Source of the DNA: Zobellia laminariae
Lineage (GTDB): Bacteria; Bacteroidota; Bacteroidia; Flavobacteriales; Flavobacteriaceae
Assembly: GCF_009725995.1 (NCBI RefSeq)
Contig: NZ_RCNS01000002.1
Span: 1,054,001-1,118,000 of the forward strand
Length of the DNA: 64,000 bases
Direction: 5' to 3'
This document shows positions 47,383-55,007 of this stretch, piece after piece. The notes under the pieces were generated by a model. That model had not been told where the DNA came from. It saw only the letters and a program-made list of their open reading frames with translations, and searched no databases. Positions within the stretch are counted from its first letter, which is position 1. Every line of letters begins with the position of its first letter. A program made the position numbers and the translations under genes.

Positions 47383-47706
47383 CTAAGCAGGTTTATGATT
47401 TTGCATCTTTCCAATAATTGTTTCTAAAGACGCTGTAAGTTTATCAATAGCTCCAGATACGGCAAGTTCAACGGTATCATCTTGACATGAAACGGCTATA
47501 GGTTGTTTACCAGCAATTCTGGTTTCCAACAAACATCGCATGTCCTTAATTCCTTCTTTTTTACCATTTTCATCAGAGACATGGGCCTCTACTCTAGTAA
47601 TATGGGATTCATAGTTTCTTAACCCCTCTTCTATCATGGAGGTGAAATAAGATTGGCCTCTTTCATTGCCATTTATTGTTTTATCAGTATTGAATAATAT
47701 TGTCAT
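47383..47706 (-). CDS. HPF/RaiA-family ribosome hibernation or sigma-54 modulation protein
   Basis: A 107-aa protein of short HPF/RaiA type. It keeps RVEAHVSDENGKKEGIKDMRC and CLLETRIAGKQPIAVSCQDD, strands 2-3 of the dsRBD-like fold, and an Ala-rich final helix VELAVSGAIDKLTASLETII. Such proteins bind the 30S decoding region and inactivate ribosomes in stationary phase. The ranking partner, long HPF, is not in view. It is a single gene with its own terminator. Confidence 0.82.
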   Translation of the reverse strand: MTILFNTDKTINGNERGQSYFTSMIEEGLRNYESHITRVEAHVSDENGKKEGIKDMRCLLETRIAGKQPIAVSCQDDTVELAVSGAIDKLTASLETIIGKMQNHKPA

Positions 47707-48095
47707 AATTATATGTTTTAGTTTAAGGAATCGTTTTTTAAGTTTTACTTTCTTCGGAACCGTTTACTGCTATTTTAAATATGTCGCAAATTATCTCCGG
47801 ACGGATATCTTGAATATTCTTATAAAATACTGCCCTACATTTGCTGTTTCTTATGATGTAAATCTATAAACTTGAAGGCTCAAAAAAGATGACAATTATC
47901 AGTTATAGAGCTTATCTTTTAATTTCAAACTTAGTGATATACATCGCTTCACGAGAAATATCTAACTATTAAGTACATACAAGTATAGAAGGTAATGGAT
48001 ATATTATTCAAAAAAGATTATTCAGAAACATTTGTGATTGATTTATAATTTACAACCAAAAAATTGAGGCATTCTAATTAGCATTTCTAGTACAA
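47707..48095. other. Intergenic region, no gene
   Basis: About 390 bp between the HPF-like gene and the tRNA terminator; several short frames, none convincing. Confidence 0.4.
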
Positions 48096-48130
48096 TAAAA
48101 AAACAGGAGGTCCTTTAGATCTCCTGTTTT
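48096..48130 (-). terminator. Terminator of the first tRNA-Cys gene
   Basis: AAAACAGGAG (48100-48109) pairs with CTCCTGTTTT (48121-48130) around an 11-nt loop. On the minus strand the stem is followed by seven T residues, just 3' of the tRNA. Confidence 0.82.
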
Positions 48131-48151
48131 ATGATATTAAAATCCTCTTTG

Positions 48152-48222
48152 AGGCATCGAATGGATTCGAACCATTATAAAGACTCTTGCGGAGTCTTGC
48201 CTAGCCATTCAGCCACAATGCC
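48152..48222 (-). tRNA. tRNA-Cys (GCA), copy 1, with C33
   Basis: 71 nt on the minus strand fold as a cloverleaf: acceptor GGCATTG/CGATGCC with discriminator T (normal for Cys), D stem GCT/GGC, anticodon stem AGACT/AGTCT with loop CCGCAAG (anticodon GCA), and T arm AATGG-TTCGAAT-CCATT. CCA is not encoded (CA follows T73). The base before the anticodon is C instead of the almost invariant U33. Copy 2 at 50553 is identical. Confidence 0.9.
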
Positions 48223-48278
48223 ATAAAATTTAAATTCAATCTTTTCTAAATTTCAAAACTAATGTACTCACTTAGTTT

Positions 48279-49466
48279 TTAATTGCTAGGGACTTCTATG
48301 GGTAAAAGAATACTAAATTTAGAACCTCCATTTTTTTCTGGTTTAATAGAAATGCGCCCTTTATGTAATTCTACTATCTTTTTACAAAATGCTAATCCCA
48401 ATCCTTTGCCATAACTGTTATCAGAATTTTGTAAAGGTCTAAAAATATCATCTCCGCTGTAGCTCTGAAACCCAAGAGAATTATCTCTAAAAGTAATACG
48501 TATATATTCTATATAACGATAGGCTCCTTTTAACGCCTGATGATAGTTTTCTGTTACCTTACTGGTTGAAATATGAATAGAAGTAGGCTTCTCGGAAGAC
48601 CTGTATTGATAGGTATTTTTTAATAGCTCGCTAAACAAAATAGTCAACTTTGGGATATCACCATACACCTCTTTCACTTCCATTTCACCATATATTATCT
48701 CTAACGGCGGGTTACCTATTTTTAGTATGGCATCCTCCAATATAGTATCAAAACTGGCAGTCAGATAATGTAGTTTTTTATAGTCTAAGGCATGATAGAC
48801 TTGCAAACGTTTAACAAGGGTATGACTGTTTTCTGAGATTTGTAAAACTCGTTTTAAATAATGTCGGGATTTCTCCTCTTGAGATTTCAAATCAGAAAAA
48901 TCTTCTAACCGACTCGCAAAAATTGAAATTTTACGAAGAGGTTCCTGTAAATCGTGCGCTAATATTTTGTTGAACTCAATCTGTTCTTTGTTTATCCGTG
49001 ACTGGTTTTGTAATTGATCTTCTAAAAGTGTTCGGCTAGTTTCTAACTGGGCTTTGGTCTTAATTAAAAGCTCATTTTCCTGAAGTGCTTTTTCCGCATC
49101 CCGCCTAGCGTCCAAAATCCTTTTCTCAAAATCATTACGTTTAGACATCTTAAGACCTGCTCCGGTTACATACTCTACGCCATTCTTTTTTATGAAAGAC
49201 ATGTTAATAAGCACGGGTATTTCTTCCCCCTTTTTTGAGCGAAGAGAAATAAAAATCTCTTTAATATCTTTTTGAATAATAAGCATAGGATAGAAGTGCG
49301 TCTTATATAAAATACGACTACCTCCAGACAATAAATCCTCAAATCTTAGGGTGTTTAGAATCTCATGATCTTCATAACCTAAAGCTTCCATCATTAAATC
49401 ATTTACATAATTTATATGATGGTCAACCGCAAAGGAGAACAAAAAGCAGGGGGCATTATCAATCAA
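48279..49466 (-). CDS. PAS sensor histidine kinase paired with an RsbQ-like hydrolase
   Basis: A 395-aa soluble kinase. Residues 1-110 form a PAS domain close to that of RsbP-type phosphatases: NAPCFLFSFAVDHHINYVND, EALGYEDHEIL and SRILYKTHFYPMLIIQKDIK. A coiled coil (about 112-160) leads to the HisKA helix with His171 in ILAHDLQEPLRKI. The ATPase domain has FSELLKNTYQYRS, FRDNSLGFQ and GKGLGLAFCKKIV. The TTG start shares four bases (TTGA) with the stop of the hydrolase gene, so the two are translationally coupled. In Bacillus the RsbQ partner is a PAS-PP2C phosphatase; here a kinase takes its place. Confidence 0.92.
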   Translation of the reverse strand: MIDNAPCFLFSFAVDHHINYVNDLMMEALGYEDHEILNTLRFEDLLSGGSRILYKTHFYPMLIIQKDIKEIFISLRSKKGEEIPVLINMSFIKKNGVEYVTGAGLKMSKRNDFEKRILDARRDAEKALQENELLIKTKAQLETSRTLLEDQLQNQSRINKEQIEFNKILAHDLQEPLRKISIFASRLEDFSDLKSQEEKSRHYLKRVLQISENSHTLVKRLQVYHALDYKKLHYLTASFDTILEDAILKIGNPPLEIIYGEMEVKEVYGDIPKLTILFSELLKNTYQYRSSEKPTSIHISTSKVTENYHQALKGAYRYIEYIRITFRDNSLGFQSYSGDDIFRPLQNSDNSYGKGLGLAFCKKIVELHKGRISIKPEKNGGSKFSILLPIEVPSN

Positions 49467-50287
49467 AATTTTTGTAGTTCACTAGGTTCAAGTTCTTTTG
49501 AAATAAAATTTTGAATACACTCAATAGTCTCTTCTGGGTGACTCATGTGCGGACAATGGCCCGTAGCCTGCATAAACACCATTCTACTATCTTCTAATCT
49601 TTCATGAATATATTTACCTACTTGTTCCGGAGCTATATCATCTTGTGCACATTGTAGAATTAAGCTGGGAACCTGTACTTTTTTGAGGTCTTCCCGGTTG
49701 TCCGAGAAAAAAGTAACCCGCGCAAAACTTCTTGTTATTTTATTATCCATGGAGCAGAAACTACTAGCGAGTTCCTCTGTGAGTTCTGGCTTCTCCGAAT
49801 TTTTCATTACTATAGGCGCCAAATAATTAGACCACTCTACATAATTGTTTTCCATTACGTCAAGCAACTCTTCCAAATCCTTTTGTTCAAAGCCACCAAC
49901 ATAATCTTCTTTGTTGATATAACAGCTAGATGGGCAAACGAATACTAGGGAATTGAATAATTCAGGACGCTGAATAGAGGCAAGTACTCCAATCATTGAG
50001 CTTACCGAATGCCCAATAAATACAACATCTTTTAATTGGAGTTCCGTACAGATTTCAATAATATCTGATGCATAACCTTGAAGGGAAGCATACTTGCTTT
50101 CGTCATAGGATGCCATTTCGGATTTACCGCAACCTACATAATCAAAAAGTACAATTTTATAATCTTGTTCAAATGCTGGGGTTATGTAACGCCACATGAC
50201 TTGATCACAACCAAATCCGTGGGCGAACATGAGCGCCTTTTTACCGTTTCCAAAAACTTTTACGTTGTTTCGTTTCAGTACATCCAT
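49463..50287 (-). CDS. rsbQ: RsbQ/KAI2-family alpha/beta hydrolase (energy-stress sensor)
   Basis: A 274-aa alpha/beta hydrolase with close resemblance to Bacillus RsbQ along its whole length. Shared stretches include MFAHGFGCDQVMW, ILFDYVGCGKSEM, the nucleophile elbow GHSVSSMIG, LASIQRPELFNSLVFVCPS, TFFSDNREDLKKV, PSLILQCAQDDIAP (Asp) and ATGHCPHMSHPEETI (His). RsbQ homologues bind a small hydrophobic ligand and switch on a PAS protein. Plant KAI2/D14 receptors belong to the same family. The ATG at 50287 is chosen over a GTG two codons upstream. Directly followed by and overlapping the PAS kinase gene. Confidence 0.94.
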   Translation of the reverse strand: MDVLKRNNVKVFGNGKKALMFAHGFGCDQVMWRYITPAFEQDYKIVLFDYVGCGKSEMASYDESKYASLQGYASDIIEICTELQLKDVVFIGHSVSSMIGVLASIQRPELFNSLVFVCPSSCYINKEDYVGGFEQKDLEELLDVMENNYVEWSNYLAPIVMKNSEKPELTEELASSFCSMDNKITRSFARVTFFSDNREDLKKVQVPSLILQCAQDDIAPEQVGKYIHERLEDSRMVFMQATGHCPHMSHPEETIECIQNFISKELEPSELQKF

Positions 50288-50367
50288 AAACACAAGAATA
50301 TTAATTGATTTTAATTGATAAAACAGTTAATACTTTAGCAATAGAAAGCGTATATCCTTCTTTCTAT

Positions 50368-50466
50368 TTATTTAGATTTTTTTAATCTTTTTTCTTCTTT
50401 CTTTTCCTTTGCAGTTTTTGCGGGTACTTTTTTTACGTTCTTCTTGGAGTCTTGACCTTTTGCCAT
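50368..50466 (-). CDS. Very small basic protein (32 aa)
   Basis: The ORF encodes 32 residues, MAKGQDSKKNVKKVPAKTAK followed by EKKEEKRLKKSK, nearly half Lys. I recall similar tiny Lys-rich MAKGQ-type proteins in Flavobacteriia, so it is probably real. It lies between the second tRNA-Cys and the RsbQ-like gene on the same strand. Function unknown; nucleic-acid or ribosome binding would fit the charge. Confidence 0.65.
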   Translation of the reverse strand: MAKGQDSKKNVKKVPAKTAKEKKEEKRLKKSK

Positions 50467-50552
50467 GATGATAACTTTTACCTGTTAGTATTTCTTTCTT
50501 CAATTCAAAATAAATCCTTTTTCAGAACTTTTAATCTTTTAGATCTATTTTG

Positions 50553-50623
50553 AGGCATCGAATGGATTCGAACCATTATAAAGACTCTTGCGGAGTCTTG
50601 CCTAGCCATTCAGCCACAATGCC
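50553..50623 (-). tRNA. tRNA-Cys (GCA), copy 2, with C33
   Basis: The 71 nt are identical to copy 1 at 48152, including anticodon loop CCGCAAG with C33 and discriminator T. Flanks differ beyond a few bases, so only the gene itself was duplicated or conserved. Confidence 0.9.
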
Positions 50624-50635
50624 CTAAAGACTCTT

Positions 50636-51076
50636 CTATTCTTCGTTTGTAACCTGCTCTTCGCCTTTAGCTGCACTTTCATTTGCAACGTCAGCAGCAC
50701 TTTTTCTATTTAGTAGTCTATCCGATACTTTATAGCTTGCTGAATACTTGAGATTAGCTTGTTGTTTTTTGAAATCTGAAAAAGCCCTCTTGTACCATTT
50801 AGGATCGGTTGCTTTTTTTCTGTAATCTTCATTTACTTTTACATCCAAGAAATCCTCATCTAGCCGAGGTTTCATTTCATATATTCCAATTCCAAATTGC
50901 TCAATACGCTCTAAAACTGTTTCAAAATCTGTCTCAGAGAAATACTGTATTGAATCAGAATCAAAACCATCATTAAGGTTTTTTAAATTCTGAAAGATAT
51001 TTTGTTCAAGAAATTCTGTTTTTTCCATAGTATACATTCGTGTCAATTGGATATTATCATAGCTGATAAACTCCAT
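50636..51076 (-). CDS. Hypothetical charged protein
   Basis: A 146-aa soluble, acidic protein with no signal peptide. It has helical segments (FETVLERIEQFGIGIYEMKP, PKWYKRAFSDFKKQQANLKY) and a disordered Lys/Glu tail. An internal Met (MEKTEFLEQ, 51028) is an alternative start. I do not recognise a family. The stop codon lies 12 bp from the tRNA gene downstream on the same strand. Confidence 0.7.
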   Translation of the reverse strand: MEFISYDNIQLTRMYTMEKTEFLEQNIFQNLKNLNDGFDSDSIQYFSETDFETVLERIEQFGIGIYEMKPRLDEDFLDVKVNEDYRKKATDPKWYKRAFSDFKKQQANLKYSASYKVSDRLLNRKSAADVANESAAKGEEQVTNEE

Positions 51077-51202
51077 ATATAGCTAAGATAGTACTCTTTT
51101 ATTTAATTTTTGAAATTCTCTTACTTATCAATTTTGGCTTTTGTAGGAAACCGGAAAATCTGCTACTTTCTCATACTCATTGGTTTGCCTTGAAAATTAA
51201 CT

Positions 51203-51236
51203 AAAAAAACCTCCAATATCAATTTGATAAGGAGGT
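51203..51236 (-). terminator. Terminator downstream of the Gly-rich exported protein gene
   Basis: ACCTCC (51209-51214) and GGAGGT (51231-51236) with inner partial pairing TATCAA/TTGATA form a hairpin. On the minus strand it is followed by seven T residues. Confidence 0.75.
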
Positions 51237-51314
51237 AAACAAACTAATGAAATAATAAAAAACAGTACTTAATCAACTATAAACTAATAGCTTACGTTAT
51301 GGACATAAACTAAA

Positions 51315-52097
51315 CTACTCCACAAAATTCGGATTAAACCAAAAATCTATAGTTACCGCTTCTGGTCCTTTGTCCTGTTTTGGAGGACCACTAGGTCTGG
51401 AGCCGCTTCCGCCTGCTCTAGGACCACCACCTTGTCCTACACCTCCTCTAGGGCCTCCGCCAGAACCGCCTCCTTGGCCTCCACTGCCAAAGCTTAAACT
51501 GGAATCTTCATCCTTCGTATCCTTTTCTATTTTTGGGGTTACTACACCTATAGAAAATTTAGAAAAATCAATTTCATTATCAGAAATATATTGTTTAGGC
51601 ATCTTTAATTCATAACGTAAAATCTCTTCTTCTACTTCGTAACTGTAAGTTATTGAGATACCCAAATTGTTAAGGTCTAAATGAAAATCTTCTTCAAAAT
51701 CTAGGTTGTTGTATTTTGCCATTTTTGGCATTTCTTCTATCACTTCTAAGATATCTGGCCCTTGCTGTTCATCCTCCTCAAGTTCGCCTCTATTACCTTC
51801 TTTTCTATCGCGTCCTCTTTGGAGTAGTTTTACTTCTGAAGGGTATTGAACGGACACGTTCTTTTTTTTCTTTCCCTTTACATCAAAATAAACAAAAAGT
51901 CCGCGGTGTAACATAGAAAGCATAGTTGGTCGATCAGCTGTACTGAGTGCTACATAAATGTTATCGGCATCCATAGAACTATTATAGGTTATATGGTCTT
52001 CAATTTTCTCTTCTGGTTCTTGAGAATAGGTTTCTACAAATGCAAACAAAACCATTACACTAAGCGATAATCTAATTTTATTTAAAGCAATCCTCAT
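51315..52097 (-). CDS. Exported protein with a Gly/Pro-rich C-terminal segment
   Basis: A 260-aa exported protein: the signal is LSLSVMVLFAFVETYS. Residues about 35-80 and 120-190 are beta-rich (DNIYVALSTADRPTMLSML, ISITYSYEVEEEILRYELKM, FSIGVVTPKIEKD). Residues about 200-245 are Gly/Pro/Arg-rich (GSGGQGGGSGGGPRG), and the chain ends VTIDFWFNPNFVE. Family not recognised. The GC content of the Gly-rich stretch is much higher than that of its neighbours, as expected from the codons. Confidence 0.8.
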   Translation of the reverse strand: MRIALNKIRLSLSVMVLFAFVETYSQEPEEKIEDHITYNSSMDADNIYVALSTADRPTMLSMLHRGLFVYFDVKGKKKKNVSVQYPSEVKLLQRGRDRKEGNRGELEEDEQQGPDILEVIEEMPKMAKYNNLDFEEDFHLDLNNLGISITYSYEVEEEILRYELKMPKQYISDNEIDFSKFSIGVVTPKIEKDTKDEDSSLSFGSGGQGGGSGGGPRGGVGQGGGPRAGGSGSRPSGPPKQDKGPEAVTIDFWFNPNFVE

Positions 52098-52411
52098 TCT
52101 TCTGTATTTCAGTTTCTTACGATTATAAGCAAACCTAATGAATACCCAGAAGCTATTTTAGTACTTTCAGCGAATTGGCCATTGTTTATAGTCAATGATA
52201 GCCTATTTCAAGTGAAGCATTATGAATTATTTTTATTGAAGTTGAAGAACAGCTGATGATATCTGTCAAATAAAAGTGTAATCTAAATTCTCTAACTTCC
52301 TCATGCTAAAAGCGATATGAAAATCGTCAGGAAATTGTGAATATCTATTCTCTGTTTTCAATTTTTGAGCTAAAGCTTAACCTTATATTTGATACCCATA
52401 AACAAAGAGAT
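52098..52411 (+). other. Intergenic region with the DUF4494 promoter
   Basis: About 310 bp between divergent genes. Apart from the promoter-like boxes at 52364-52391 nothing is recognised. Confidence 0.45.
52364..52391 (+). promoter_or_regulatory. Candidate promoter of the DUF4494 gene
   Basis: TTTG (52364-52367) and TATATTTG (52384-52391) match the Bacteroidota -33 and -7 boxes, with a 16-nt spacer slightly shorter than usual. It lies downstream of the in-frame codon at 52337, favouring the ATG at 52412 as start. Confidence 0.45.
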
Positions 52412-52972
52412 ATGAGTGCAACGTGGTATGAATGTAAGGTAAAATATAGAAAACTTGATGAAACATCAGGTACACAAAAGGTAAAGACAGAACCTTTTTT
52501 GGTAGATGCAATTTCGTATACCGAAGCAGAGAGTAGAATTACCGAAGAGATGTCTGTTTACTTGAGTGACACTGAGGAAATTAAGATTACGAATATAAAA
52601 GTGGCTAACTACGCAGAAATACATCCGTTTGAGAATTCTGATAGATGGTTCAAGTCTAGAGTGTCTTTAATTGCTTTTGATGAAGAGAGCGGTAAAGAGC
52701 GTAAAACAAATATGTATTTGTTGATTCAGGCTAATGATGTAAAGGAAGCGTATGATAACACTATTGGTGTAATGAAAGATACCATGGGTGAGTATACCAT
52801 ACCTGCAATTTCTGAATCTCCTATTGTTGATGTTTTCCCATACTTTTCTGGTGAAGAAGATGATATGAAGCGTTTGGAGAAATTTACAATGTTAAAGAAT
52901 TCTGTTCCTGTAGATAATAGCATGGACGAAGAGTTAGAAATGGCTGATGCCCTTGTTACCGAGGAAGAGTAA
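52412..52972 (+). CDS. DUF4494 family protein
   Basis: A 186-aa soluble protein starting MSATWYECKVKYRKLDE. The DUF4494 hallmarks are the WY.CKVKY opening, PFLVDAISYTEAESRITEEM, IKVANYAEIHPFENSDRWFK and SRVSLIAFDEESGKE. The acidic C-terminal tail is typically variable. It is a common single-copy protein of Bacteroidota with no assigned function. Followed by a strong terminator, so probably monocistronic. Confidence 0.9.
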   Translation: MSATWYECKVKYRKLDETSGTQKVKTEPFLVDAISYTEAESRITEEMSVYLSDTEEIKITNIKVANYAEIHPFENSDRWFKSRVSLIAFDEESGKERKTNMYLLIQANDVKEAYDNTIGVMKDTMGEYTIPAISESPIVDVFPYFSGEEDDMKRLEKFTMLKNSVPVDNSMDEELEMADALVTEEE

Positions 52973-52994
52973 CAAATAAATTTCAATATTATAG

Positions 52995-53030
52995 AAGTCC
53001 ATCTAAAATTATTTAGATGGACTTTTTTAT
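52995..53030 (+). terminator. Terminator after the DUF4494 gene
   Basis: AAGTCCATCTAAA (52995-53007) pairs perfectly with TTTAGATGGACTT (53012-53024) around a 4-nt loop, followed by T residues. Confidence 0.9.
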
Positions 53031-53197
53031 TTTGTATCTGTGTTTCATATCTCTCCAGAGTTTCACCACTGACATAGGATTATGCCACAAATCTTTTAGA
53101 GTTCAAAAAAAACTCTAGACATTCAACCTTATAGTTAGATACTAGTTACTTTTAGCTATTGAATATTGCCAAAAGCTATTTTAGAAACACCATCTGC

Positions 53198-53539
53198 ATG
53201 CTAACCATATTTACTTTTTTCTCCGCTTTTTCATTCCTATTTTTTGGTTTTGGGTGTTTCTTTCTATCTCAAATGAAAAAAGAGTTCGTAAGATATGGCT
53301 TAACTAAATTTAGAAAAGTAGTTGGAGTATTACAGCTTGTTGGAGGTTTAGGGTTACTACTTGGGTATTTTTATTCCCCAACAGTACAAGCCGCAGCCGC
53401 GTTAAGTCTTTCTATTCTTATGGTTTTAGGCTTCGGTGTCCGCTTAAAAATCAAGGATGGTATCTTTCAATCTGCACCATCTCTCTTATATGCTCTTTTA
53501 AATGGTTATATCTTTTACCAGCTAATTGTAACAATCTAA
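53198..53539 (+). CDS. DoxX-like membrane protein (first of a convergent pair)
   Basis: A 113-aa four-helix protein. Read from ATG 53198 it starts MLTIFTFFSAFSFLFFGFGC; the in-frame TTG at 53159 would add polar residues. KKEFVRYGLTKFRKVVGVLQ and LVGGLGLLLGYFYSP are the DoxX-like Arg-Tyr-Gly and Gly-Gly-Leu-Gly-Leu motifs. Its stop lies 6 bp from the stop of another DoxX-like gene on the opposite strand. Substrate or partner unknown. Confidence 0.8.
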   Translation: MLTIFTFFSAFSFLFFGFGCFFLSQMKKEFVRYGLTKFRKVVGVLQLVGGLGLLLGYFYSPTVQAAAALSLSILMVLGFGVRLKIKDGIFQSAPSLLYALLNGYIFYQLIVTI

Positions 53540-53545
53540 CATGAA

Positions 53546-53914
53546 CTAAAATATTGGAAAAGCAATATACAGACACATTGTTAAAAAGATGAAAGCTGGG
53601 AGTGATTTTTTTATGGGGTCTTTTATTTTCAAGTGCATTGCAATAGAGCCTAAAAGTAATGCTGCTAGACCCAAAGCAGACGGCTCTCTAAAACTAGGAT
53701 ACCAGATGGCGGCCAATAAACCTACAGCAAATAGTATTTTTAAAGTACCCACAACAAAACACATCCAAACAGGAAGACCATAAACTTTAAACTCTTCAAT
53801 AATAGTTGTAGCATTACCGCCACGCCATTGTGTAGGTTTTTTATTCTGTACAAGCCATACATTTAGAATGCTTAGTGCTACAATAACTTGCAATGCAATT
53901 AGTAAATAGTCCAT
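53546..53914 (-). CDS. DoxX-like membrane protein (second of a convergent pair)
   Basis: A 122-aa four-helix protein with EEFKVYGLPVWMCFVVGTLK and LLAAIWYPSFREPSAL, then GSIAMHLKIKDPIKKSLPAF. The last motif is shared with its neighbour (LKIKDGIFQSAP), so the two are paralogues in tail-to-tail orientation. Such families are often associated with membrane redox enzymes, but no such gene adjoins. Confidence 0.85.
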   Translation of the reverse strand: MDYLLIALQVIVALSILNVWLVQNKKPTQWRGGNATTIIEEFKVYGLPVWMCFVVGTLKILFAVGLLAAIWYPSFREPSALGLAALLLGSIAMHLKIKDPIKKSLPAFIFLTMCLYIAFPIF

Positions 53915-54113
53915 ATTCTTAGTTTAAAGTTTCTAGAGTTGATATCTAGCCGTAAAAATAGTAAGCATCTGGATATTAAAATGGTCTGTTTACATTCATT
54001 ATTAACTGAAAAAAGTTGTAGCAAGGAATTTAAAGTAGTTTAGAAAATTTAAGGATAATAAAATGCATTTTATTATACAGAGTTCCCTCCTTCATATACT
54101 TTAAGGTTTGTAT

Positions 54114-54956
54114 TTATATTTTTTCTATTTGTAGTTCTGTTATTAATTTAGAACTGGCACTACCTCTAATCCCTCCAGAAACCGGCATTGTATTTTCATA
54201 ATGAGAACTTGTAGCAATCGGGAAATGGGTATTGCCTGTCAGAATACCGTGACTAGGGTCTAAACCTAACCAACCAATACCGGGTAAAAAAACATCTACC
54301 CAAGCATGTAATTCAAATGCGGGTACAATCATATCAAAATAATAATAACCGCTTACAAAACGGGCTGCAATACCTTGGTGGCGTAATAGATTAATTAGCA
54401 TCCACGACAAATCCCGACAGGAACCTCTTTTTATTTCAAAAGTATGCTCAGGCAGAAATGGCGCTCCATCTTCTCTATATTCTACGGTAAAATCTTTATG
54501 TAATTGGTTGGTGAGCTGTGTTAAAAAGTGAATGGTATTAAATTTTGCATTTTCAAGAATAGCCGTTCCATAATCAATTAGTTCTTGTGAAATGGGAAAA
54601 CCATCTAAGTGAGGAAATAATAGTTTTTTCTTTGATTCATCATATTCAAAAGGAAGCTGATTATAGCTCTGAGGTTCTAAAATAAAATCAAAGGGATTAA
54701 ATGGTTTTGTTTCTAAAACACTCTCAACGGTTATGCTAAGGTTATTTGTAACTCCATCAAACCAACAAAAATCTACAACATTGTTTTCTTCATCTTGAAT
54801 TATTTTATGTCCGCTAGGCTTTGGAACAATAGACATAGAAAACTCATTTAAATCAACATAAGCGGTCTGTCTTGGTCGGAATCTTAAATAATGAGGCTCT
54901 AAAAACACCTCAGAATTAAATGCATAAGTTGTAGTATGAGTGATTTTTAATTTCAT
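54114..54956 (-). CDS. Transglutaminase family protein of the ATP-grasp/alpha-E module 1
   Basis: A 280-aa protein read from ATG 54956 (MKLKITHTTTYAFNSEVFLE); an upstream TTG is less likely. The N-terminal beta domain with PHYLRFRPRQT leads to the catalytic core: Cys in KRGSCRDLSWMLINLL, His in AFELHAWVDVFLPG, Asp in WLGLDPSHG. This is the classic bacterial transglutaminase-like protease that co-occurs with circularly permuted ATP-grasp and alpha-E proteins. It is the last gene of a three-gene run (51 bp after the alpha-E gene). Confidence 0.94.
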   Translation of the reverse strand: MKLKITHTTTYAFNSEVFLEPHYLRFRPRQTAYVDLNEFSMSIVPKPSGHKIIQDEENNVVDFCWFDGVTNNLSITVESVLETKPFNPFDFILEPQSYNQLPFEYDESKKKLLFPHLDGFPISQELIDYGTAILENAKFNTIHFLTQLTNQLHKDFTVEYREDGAPFLPEHTFEIKRGSCRDLSWMLINLLRHQGIAARFVSGYYYFDMIVPAFELHAWVDVFLPGIGWLGLDPSHGILTGNTHFPIATSSHYENTMPVSGGIRGSASSKLITELQIEKI

Positions 54957-55007
54957 TTGAAGATTCCAGATTTGCAATAGGAATAGAATACATGTATAGG
55001 CCGTTTT

